Source of the DNA: Anaerolineales bacterium
Lineage (GTDB): Bacteria; Chloroflexota; Anaerolineae; Anaerolineales; UBA4823
Length of the DNA stretch: 5,760 nucleotides
Direction of reading: 5' to 3'
Assembly: GCA_022865865.1 (NCBI GenBank)
Contig: JALHTN010000348.1
Location: forward strand, 1 to 5,760
The position numbers and the translations under genes are program-made. Below, piece after piece: positions 1 to 5,233 of this stretch. How positions within the stretch are numbered: position 1 is the stretch's first letter; each line of letters opens with the position of its first letter. Under the pieces are notes generated by a model. The model was not told the DNA's origin, did not search any database, and saw only the letters and a program-made list of their open reading frames with translations.

Positions 1-1
1 C

Positions 2-415
2 CGCATGGAGCAGGAGTCAGTCGAGCAAGACAGAATCCAAAGTCCAGAGCAGGCAGCCCAATTAATCCTGTACGAAATGAGCGCCTTGGATCAGGAGGAG
101 CTGTGGGTGATCTTATTGGACACCCGCAATCATTTCTTGATGATCGAAACCATCTACCGGGGCTCGCTGAATTCATCCCAGGTAAGGGTTGGAGAATTGT
201 TCAAAAGTGCAGTCAGGCGTAATGCAGCCTCAATTATTGTCGCCCATAACCACCCCAGCGGTGATCCAACACCCAGTCCAGATGATATTGCAGTGACACG
301 AGCCATCGTCGAGGCTGGAAATTTGCTCGATATTGAGGTCCTGGATCATCTGGTGATCGGGAACGGAAAATTTGTTTCTTTGAAACAACGCGGCCTTGGA
401 TTCGCCCAGACTTAA
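2..415 (+). CDS. radC: RadC family JAB/MPN-domain protein, C-terminal part (5' end outside window)
   Basis: This is the C-terminal metalloprotease-like (JAB/MPN, JAMM-type) domain of a RadC protein, a family once linked to DNA repair whose biochemical role is still unsettled. Numbering from the ATG at position 5, the zinc-site pattern is complete: Glu48 in the 'IETIYRGSL' segment, then H81-N-H83-P, Ser91 and Asp94. The family-typical 'SSQVRVGELFKSAVRRNAA' precedes the His pair, and 'LLDIEVLDHLVIG' with 'FVSL' follows. RadC proteins are usually about 220-230 residues with an N-terminal helix-hairpin-helix region. Only about 137 residues are visible and the frame is open to the window edge, so the ATG at 5 is most likely an internal Met and roughly 90 N-terminal residues are missing. 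A naturally short RadC cannot be excluded. It converges on the acylphosphatase gene, with 4 nt between the two stop codons. Confidence 0.93.
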   Translation, partial: RMEQESVEQDRIQSPEQAAQLILYEMSALDQEELWVILLDTRNHFLMIETIYRGSLNSSQVRVGELFKSAVRRNAASIIVAHNHPSGDPTPSPDDIAVTRAIVEAGNLLDIEVLDHLVIGNGKFVSLKQRGLGFAQT

Positions 416-419
416 CCGA

Positions 420-713
420 TCAATATGTGGATTTGACGTGAAAAGATTTAAATTCGCCCCTGGCAGGCTGCCAGTCTTGCTCCACGTGATCGACTTTGGA
501 GATGCGCGGACCGCGCCGCAAGGCAGCCAGCAAATTTTCGAGGGTCTTCTGGTCCCCTTCTGCAACTACTTCCACACTCCCATCCCAACAGTTGCGAGCC
601 CAACCTACTGCACCTAGGGCAACCCCGTTTTCTACCACAAAGGCGCGAAAACCAACCCCCTGCACCCTACCCCTCACAATCGCATGCAGCTGAATTAGCT
701 CACCATCACTCAT
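420..713 (-). CDS. acyP: Acylphosphatase
   Basis: This small cytosolic enzyme hydrolyses acyl phosphates (carboxyl-phosphate mixed anhydrides such as acetyl- or carbamoyl-phosphate). Its 97 residues match the usual 90-100 of the family. The first signature, 'GRVQGVGFR', spans residues 15-23 and contains the phosphate-binding loop and the catalytic Arg23. The second, 'GWARNCWDGSVEVVAEG', spans 37-53 and contains the catalytic Asn41. The C-terminal strand is complete and ends with 'FKSFHV'. The ATG lies inside the 3' end of the upstream peptidase gene (8-nt overlap) and is preceded by GAGGA 6 nt away, which supports both this start and translational coupling. It is the last gene of the five-gene leftward operon. 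Its physiological substrate is unknown, and nothing in the neighbourhood explains why it would be co-expressed with membrane proteins. Confidence 0.95.
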   Translation of the reverse strand: MSDGELIQLHAIVRGRVQGVGFRAFVVENGVALGAVGWARNCWDGSVEVVAEGDQKTLENLLAALRRGPRISKVDHVEQDWQPARGEFKSFHVKSTY

Positions 714-1920
714 ATTCTTTCCTCGCTGGTCGTTTTCTTATTACTGCCCCAATCAAGATCAGCGGACCGGCTAATATAATCAGCAGCAAAAACAACCATG
801 GCAGCATCTCGCGGAAGGCGATCCCTAAAGTCACACCTGTAAAACTTGTTCTTTGCCAGTTTTCTTCGAGGCTCGCAAGGTTAGAACCCAAAGCCTCTTC
901 AATTCCCCGTTCACAATTCAAGCCAGAGGCATAAGCTGCCATCATTCTGTTGAAACCAGATTCGCCAAACCGATCGTAGAGGAATTGTGTAAAGGAGGCG
1001 GATTGAGCATAAGCAAGCAAGGCTTGCTGGGGATCGCTGGGAAATGACTGGCACAAGGCATCCAAAGGAATCAGCTCTCCGGCTTCAAAGGCATTTTCAA
1101 CTAATACCGTGTATTCAGGATTTGGATACAGTTCAACTAGGGAAGCTAAGCCCTCATTAAACCAGACCGGGAAATTGGAATAAGCATGCGAGTCGGTATA
1201 GTTTAATGCAACGTGCATTAACTCGTGAGGGATTTGGCGTTCCATTTCTAGTCTTTGATCCGGTCCGGGAGGCAGGGTGACCAATATTACTCCCTGAATC
1301 GGGTCTGCATGACCGGCGATCCAGAATTGTCCTGCATCTGGTACGGCTGCTTGCATTGCCTGGATACTCTCATAGACATAGATATCCAAGTTTTCTGGAA
1401 AAAATACTTCCAGCAGTTCTTGAACATCTCTAACACCTTCCAGGGCCACATTCAACAATTCCTCGCCAAATGCAAGATCACCCGCATACCAATAGATGGT
1501 AAATTGCTCACCGGATAAAGTTCTCCATGAGTAGCGGTTATCCGTGTATGTGAAGGAATAAACGGGACTTTGATAAGTTTCCCCACTGACCATATTCACT
1601 TGGTACCAGTAGCGGATATCTGCAAAACCAGGTAATGGGTTTTCCACCAGATCGATATCTATGGACAGGTTGCCAGAGGCATCCATCACAACCGGGAAGA
1701 CCTGGAGATCCGCTTCATCGTTGGGCTGGATATAGAGCAGCACCTGGTCAATCCCTTCCGTAAAATGGAGTGCAGCTTTATAAGTTATGCTTTCCCCAAA
1801 AATATAGACCGGTTCTTCAGGGATTATTTCGAATTCGGTTTGGGCCCATCCCGAACCGGGCACCAATCCAAATAGAACAATAATTGATGCGATCAGAATG
1901 AGCCTGTTCCGGAGCACCAT
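706..1920 (-). CDS. Membrane-anchored MA-like zinc metallopeptidase (gluzincin type)
   Basis: This is a predicted extracytoplasmic zinc peptidase of the peptidase MA-like group. Residues 1-26 form a signal peptide (basic start, hydrophobic core, likely cleavage near 'SGWA-Q'). Residues 28-125 look like a beta-rich domain. Residues 130-360 hold the catalytic domain, with zinc motif H232-E-L-M-H236 and the downstream Glu256 of 'WFNEGLAS' as likely third ligand, the usual gluzincin arrangement. A hydrophobic segment at 371-394 followed by 'RKRPARK' predicts a C-terminal membrane anchor with a short cytoplasmic tail, so the catalytic domain should face outside. Cys290 and Cys336 could form a disulfide. 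The ATG overlaps the permease stop codon (TAATG) and lies just after a GGGGG stretch. The substrate is unknown. The motif supports activity, but the fold and family are assigned by eye. Confidence 0.85.
   Translation of the reverse strand: MVLRNRLILIASIIVLFGLVPGSGWAQTEFEIIPEEPVYIFGESITYKAALHFTEGIDQVLLYIQPNDEADLQVFPVVMDASGNLSIDIDLVENPLPGFADIRYWYQVNMVSGETYQSPVYSFTYTDNRYSWRTLSGEQFTIYWYAGDLAFGEELLNVALEGVRDVQELLEVFFPENLDIYVYESIQAMQAAVPDAGQFWIAGHADPIQGVILVTLPPGPDQRLEMERQIPHELMHVALNYTDSHAYSNFPVWFNEGLASLVELYPNPEYTVLVENAFEAGELIPLDALCQSFPSDPQQALLAYAQSASFTQFLYDRFGESGFNRMMAAYASGLNCERGIEEALGSNLASLEENWQRTSFTGVTLGIAFREMLPWLFLLLIILAGPLILIGAVIRKRPARKEYE
720..724 (-). promoter_or_regulatory. Ribosome binding site of acyP inside the peptidase gene
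   Basis: GAGGA on the minus strand is 6 nt upstream of the acylphosphatase ATG and lies within the last codons of the metallopeptidase. With the 8-nt gene overlap this points to re-initiation or coupled translation. Confidence 0.55.
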
Positions 1921-2831
1921 TATGCCCCCAGATAAGCAAGAAGCGGTGTCAGTGTCAGTGGGCTGAGCAGAGTAGATGTAACCACCGCGGTAGTAACGAA
2001 GGCAGGTTGAAGATCAAATTCAGTCGCCAGCACTGTGGTCAGCACAGCTGTTGGCACTGCAGACTCAAGTACACCTGCTTGAAATGCGGCACCCTCGAGA
2101 TGAAACAGTGTGGCCAACCCAATCGCTAGTACTGGAGCAGCAACCAACCGCAAAAAATTTGATAATCCGACTTTAAAGGTTTCCCTGCTGATTTTCGCGT
2201 TGAAAAGCTGGATACCTAACAGCACGATCATAACCGGAATAGCTGCGTTTGATAACAAAGAAACTGTTCGCTCAACTGGAAGGGGTAACTTCAAATTAAG
2301 CCAATTATAGATCAAGGCAAAGATGACCGCATAGATCACTGGGACTTTAAACACCCCCAATAATGCTGTTTTCAGGTCAGAGTGTCCCCACGAAGCTAAA
2401 ACAACGCCCAGGGTATAGACCAGGAAAGCTGAGGTCACGAAATAAATACTGGCATGCGCTACTGCGCTTTCTCCAAATGCGAAGAGGTTTAGCGACAACC
2501 CGAAATTCCCACCATTAGCGAACATGACCGTTATGATCAGTGCAACCATGAAGCTGCGTTCGAAGCGCAGCAAACGAGCAATCAGTGCAGCTATCGCTCC
2601 CATGATCAGGATGCTTACCGCAGTAAAAACAGCCATTTGAGTGATGTCATCACCGTCCAGCTGCCCAGATGTTAATAGGACGAAAATTAGGCAGGGGCTG
2701 AAAATATAAAAGGCGATCCGTGATACTGCGCGCGGCGTTACCCCAAGATACTTAGCGACCAGAAAACCAGCTGCAGCTGCCAGGAAGATAGGTAGAATAT
2801 TGTTGCTGAATAAATAGAAGAGGTCACTCAA
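1920..2831 (-). CDS. AEC family (auxin efflux carrier-like) permease
   Basis: This is a polytopic inner-membrane transporter of the AEC family. Characterised bacterial members move carboxylates such as malate or malonate, but the substrate here cannot be read from sequence. At 303 residues it has the normal length and about ten hydrophobic segments in two halves (roughly 11-29, 35-56, 65-88, 93-117, 124-147, 160-178, 190-210, 224-243, 249-271, 277-299). Family hallmarks are 'NILPIFLAAAAGFLVAK' at the N-terminus, 'NGGNFGLSL' at 106-114 (a discontinuous-helix motif) and 'ESAVPTAVLTTVLA' at 256-269. The start is a TTG codon, chosen because it gives the expected N-terminus and has GAGGA 9 nt upstream. 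It begins 2 nt after the HEAT gene stop, and its own stop overlaps the next start by 1 nt. Confidence 0.9.
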   Translation of the reverse strand: MSDLFYLFSNNILPIFLAAAAGFLVAKYLGVTPRAVSRIAFYIFSPCLIFVLLTSGQLDGDDITQMAVFTAVSILIMGAIAALIARLLRFERSFMVALIITVMFANGGNFGLSLNLFAFGESAVAHASIYFVTSAFLVYTLGVVLASWGHSDLKTALLGVFKVPVIYAVIFALIYNWLNLKLPLPVERTVSLLSNAAIPVMIVLLGIQLFNAKISRETFKVGLSNFLRLVAAPVLAIGLATLFHLEGAAFQAGVLESAVPTAVLTTVLATEFDLQPAFVTTAVVTSTLLSPLTLTPLLAYLGA

Positions 2832-2833
2832 AC

Positions 2834-3934
2834 CTAGAAGTCCTCGTCCTCGCTTAGTGGATCATAATCGGCCATATAACCCCCATCATACTCACTTTGC
2901 TCCGCGTTGAGGTCACCATTACCACCCGCCTCCGGGCTGCTATCCTGTGAGATCAGCGTTTCGAGCAGTTCATCCTCGGCATTCTCTTCCGGTATATCGA
3001 ATAGTGCAAACGGTTCCAGTCCATCTGTGAAGGTGATATTACCTAAAGATCTTTCCAGGAAGTCGGCCTCCAGATCGTCATCAGTTTCCTGAAAGAGCTG
3101 CTCCAATGTATGCTGCGCCTGATCCCCACCGATTTCAGAGAGCGACCAGATAGCAGCAGAACGTACAATCTGCTCACTATCCTCGGTCAATTCTACCAAG
3201 GATGGGATCGAATCACTGATCTCGATTTCCCCGGCAGCTCGGGCTGCTTCGGCTCTTAATGCAGGGATTTTGCTGTCCAGCATCTGCAGTACAGTTTTCT
3301 CCCAGCGGGGTTCCATCGAGCGTCCCATCGCAATCAGGGCTGAAGCCATCTTATCATGACCACCGGAAGTAAAAGCTGTTTCGATCAGCTGCGCAACTTC
3401 AGCGCGACCCGAGTAACTTAGCGATTCAAGGGCGCGGCATTGTACCAATTCTGACTGGTCCTTGGTAGCTGCTTTCAGTAATGGATCCTCAATCTCCCGC
3501 AGCTTCTCCACCGGCAGCCGGTCTAACTCCCCATGGTATACAAATAGACCCAGAGCAGTGGCTGACGCTGCCCTGACTTCAGGAATTGGATCCGAATTAA
3601 GCAGCTCGAGAAACAAGGGGATCAGATCGCGACCTTCAAACTCCCATAACAACTGCACCGCAAATGTCCGAACTCCTCCATCCGGATCGCTGACGGCATG
3701 CCGACCGATATTCTCAAATGACAGCAAGTCATCAGCGGCGGCAAGCTCAATCAAATCCTCAAGCAGAGCCTGACGGCGGACCAGAGGCACTTGCGGCCAA
3801 ACTTCGAGCAATGCGGCAAGATCTTCACCTTCAAGATCGGACAGGTGATGAAGATAACGCGGATCGAAAGGCGTCTCTTGATCCAGCAATGCATCGACCA
3901 GTGTCTGAAATGGTACTTCTGGATTATCAGACAT
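2834..3934 (-). CDS. HEAT-repeat protein with acidic C-terminal tail
   Basis: This is a predicted soluble all-helical scaffold of 366 residues with no signal peptide or membrane segment. Degenerate HEAT (PBS-lyase-like) repeats run from about 55 to 300. The clearest units are 'DPDGGVRTFAVQLLWEF' (83-99), 'DPIPEVRAASATALGLF' (115-131), 'SKIPALRAEAARAAGEI' (221-237) and 'DSEQIVRSAAIWSLSEIGG' (252-270). The tail after about 315 is low-complexity, strongly acidic and ends in 'SEDEDF'. No catalytic motif is seen; proteins of this kind usually bind partners. I chose the ATG at 3934 over the more upstream in-frame ATG at 4051. The 39-residue extension would overlap rseP, has a Cys run produced by rseP codons read out of frame, and is unlike the rest of the protein. 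Ribosome-site support for 3934 is only moderate (GAGAAG close to the ATG). It sits between rseP and the permease gene. Confidence 0.85.
   Translation of the reverse strand: MSDNPEVPFQTLVDALLDQETPFDPRYLHHLSDLEGEDLAALLEVWPQVPLVRRQALLEDLIELAAADDLLSFENIGRHAVSDPDGGVRTFAVQLLWEFEGRDLIPLFLELLNSDPIPEVRAASATALGLFVYHGELDRLPVEKLREIEDPLLKAATKDQSELVQCRALESLSYSGRAEVAQLIETAFTSGGHDKMASALIAMGRSMEPRWEKTVLQMLDSKIPALRAEAARAAGEIEISDSIPSLVELTEDSEQIVRSAAIWSLSEIGGDQAQHTLEQLFQETDDDLEADFLERSLGNITFTDGLEPFALFDIPEENAEDELLETLISQDSSPEAGGNGDLNAEQSEYDGGYMADYDPLSEDEDF
2841..2845 (-). promoter_or_regulatory. Ribosome binding site that decides the TTG start of the AEC permease
   Basis: GAGGA on the minus strand lies 9 nt before the TTG at 2831, within the last codons of the HEAT gene. 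A second GAGGA at 2847-2851 lies 6 nt further upstream. These fit the TTG start, and no ATG or GTG near this point gives a better family N-terminus. The overlap with the upstream coding end suggests coupled translation. Confidence 0.55.
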
Positions 3935-3980
3935 ACTTCTCACATCAAATAATTGGAATTCGCCGTCACCTGGTTTAGGT

Positions 3981-5051
3981 TCAGGGTAATGAAATCGGAT
4001 TGAGGAAATCTTGTAAATTGACAAACAGCAGCAGCATGAGCAGTAGAGCAAGACTCACCAAATGAATGGCGTTCTCATACTTGGGCGGCACGCGGCGACC
4101 AAGAATAATCTCCGGGAGGGTAAACATAATTCGCCCACCATCCAAAGCAGGTATGGGCAGCAAGTTAAGAATACCGAATGAGATTGTCAAAGTAGCAAAG
4201 AAACCCAAAACATTGACTCCCGAGGGAATATTTTGCGTGGCTTCAGTTTCCTGGACAGCCTGGTAGACATCGAACATACCCTTAAAGCCTAGCAAACGTC
4301 CTTCACTGGCATCCATTTCTCCCTGGAGGATCTTAACTGGGAAGGTAAGCAGGGTTTCACTGTGCTGATAGACTGCGCCAACACCGGCTGGTAGGGCTGC
4401 GATCACACTTACCGGTTGGGTCGGATTGCTCATCACAATCCCGATCGCTCCCTCCCCTTCTGGAGGTTCTGTTCGCGGCACCAGGGAGACTGTAGCCACC
4501 TCACCATCACGAGAGTAAGTTATCTGCGTTGCGAGACCGAGGTTATCGTAAATCGCAGAATGAATAGATTCAGTACCATCAATTTCGGTCTCGTTTACCT
4601 GAACGATCAGATCTCCAGGAAGCAGACCAGCTTGTTCAGCCGGTGAACCTGGAACAACTTCCACAACCTGTACCTGGTCTGGAATCGGAGCTCCAAGCCG
4701 GTTAATAATCATGGCATAAAGCAGGACCCCAACCAATAAATTCGAAAAAGGACCTGCGATCAATACTCCTAAACGCTTCCATGGATTAGCAGCTGCTAAT
4801 CCATCTGGAATATTGGGATCGTTTTCACCTTTTGGACGCACAAATCCCCCGATGGGTAGTAAATTGAGGGTGAATTTTGTGCCACCAGCGGTGAACAAAG
4901 TTGCCACTCGAGGTGGAAATCCGAGACCAAATTCTTCAACAGGTATCTTGAATAGCCGCGCAGCGGCGAAATGACCAAATTCGTGGATTATGATCAAGAG
5001 TGCTATACCAACTGCCAGCTGTGCTATTTGAATCAGTATGCTCGAATCCAT
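3981..5051 (-). CDS. rseP: Site-2 protease family intramembrane zinc metalloprotease (RseP/RasP type)
   Basis: This intramembrane protease cleaves membrane-spanning substrates, classically anti-sigma factors and leftover signal peptides, at the inner membrane. The zinc motif H23-E-F-G-H27 lies in the first membrane helix. The second conserved motif, 'NLLPIPALDGGR' at 296-307 with Asp304, supplies the third ligand. 'NLLPIGGFV' (63-71) and 'PWKRLGVLIAGPFSNLL' (90-106) are further family signatures. A single PDZ domain spans about 122-195, with 'VVPGSPAEQAGLLPGDLIVQVN' as its ligand-binding part; E. coli RseP has two PDZ domains. Membrane segments are near 5-25, 93-116, 281-302 and 329-347. The length of 356 is normal for one-PDZ members. 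The ATG at 5051 gives the standard N-terminus. It appears to be the first gene of the leftward operon, about 52 nt behind a predicted transcription start. No candidate anti-sigma substrate is encoded in the window. Confidence 0.95.
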   Translation of the reverse strand: MDSSILIQIAQLAVGIALLIIIHEFGHFAAARLFKIPVEEFGLGFPPRVATLFTAGGTKFTLNLLPIGGFVRPKGENDPNIPDGLAAANPWKRLGVLIAGPFSNLLVGVLLYAMIINRLGAPIPDQVQVVEVVPGSPAEQAGLLPGDLIVQVNETEIDGTESIHSAIYDNLGLATQITYSRDGEVATVSLVPRTEPPEGEGAIGIVMSNPTQPVSVIAALPAGVGAVYQHSETLLTFPVKILQGEMDASEGRLLGFKGMFDVYQAVQETEATQNIPSGVNVLGFFATLTISFGILNLLPIPALDGGRIMFTLPEIILGRRVPPKYENAIHLVSLALLLMLLLFVNLQDFLNPISLP

Positions 5052-5106
5052 AAAAATAAACCTATGTAACTAGTAAGAGATCTCGCTAATTTTTACAACT
5101 TTCAGT

Positions 5107-5127
5107 GATGATTATATCCTTATCATC
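5107..5127. repeat. Inverted repeat overlapping the rseP -10 box
   Basis: The arms gatgat (5107-5112) and atcatc (5122-5127) are perfect inverted complements separated by 9 nt. They flank and partly cover the predicted -10 box, a position where a bound repressor would block RNA polymerase. With only 6 bp per arm in AT-rich DNA, chance occurrence is quite possible. Confidence 0.3.
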
Positions 5128-5140
5128 GCCGGGTTGCCAT
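5111..5140 (-). promoter_or_regulatory. Predicted sigma-70-type promoter of the rseP operon
   Basis: On the minus strand a perfect TATAAT (5116 to 5111) is preceded, after an 18-nt spacer, by ATGGCA (5140 to 5135), which matches four of six positions of TTGACA. Transcription would start near 5104, giving a leader of about 52 nt before the rseP ATG at 5051. This is the only consensus -10 box seen in the mvaD-rseP gap. The weak -35 suggests moderate strength or a need for an activator. It is predicted from sequence only. Confidence 0.5.
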
Positions 5141-5153
5141 ACATCTCAGCAAG

Positions 5154-5171
5154 TCTTAGATGATTCTAAGA
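5154..5171. repeat. Inverted repeat upstream of the rseP promoter
   Basis: Tcttaga (5154-5160), a 4-nt spacer, and tctaaga (5165-5171) form a perfect 7-bp inverted repeat. Its inner edge is about 14 bp upstream of the predicted -35 box. As an RNA stem it would be AU-rich and has no U-run after it on either strand, so it is a poor intrinsic terminator for mvaD. A protein-binding site is the more natural reading, unproven. Confidence 0.35.
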
Positions 5172-5233
5172 ATAAATAACTCTTATATTTACAGCTGCAG
5201 ATGATCCAATCAAAACCAGCGCCTCCCCCAGAA

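Noticed and set aside
460..474. Perfect palindrome ctggcag-g-ctgccag as a terminator for radC
   Set aside because: A usable hairpin has only about 5 bp, lacks a U-run, and the bases are explained by acylphosphatase codons.
230..693. Plus- and minus-strand frames overlapping radC and acyP
   Set aside because: They are shadows of the two recognised genes, with no conserved motif of their own.
1255..1518. Plus-strand frame antisense to the metallopeptidase
   Set aside because: It covers the coding core of a gene with a clear signal peptide and zinc motif on the other strand, and shows no independent support.
3935..4051. N-terminal Cys-rich extension of the HEAT protein ('CSCCCC')
   Set aside because: It is the out-of-frame reading of the rseP C-terminal membrane helix; a better start exists at 3934.
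5154..5171. Inverted repeat as an intrinsic terminator for mvaD
   Set aside because: The stem is AU-rich and no U-run follows it in either direction.
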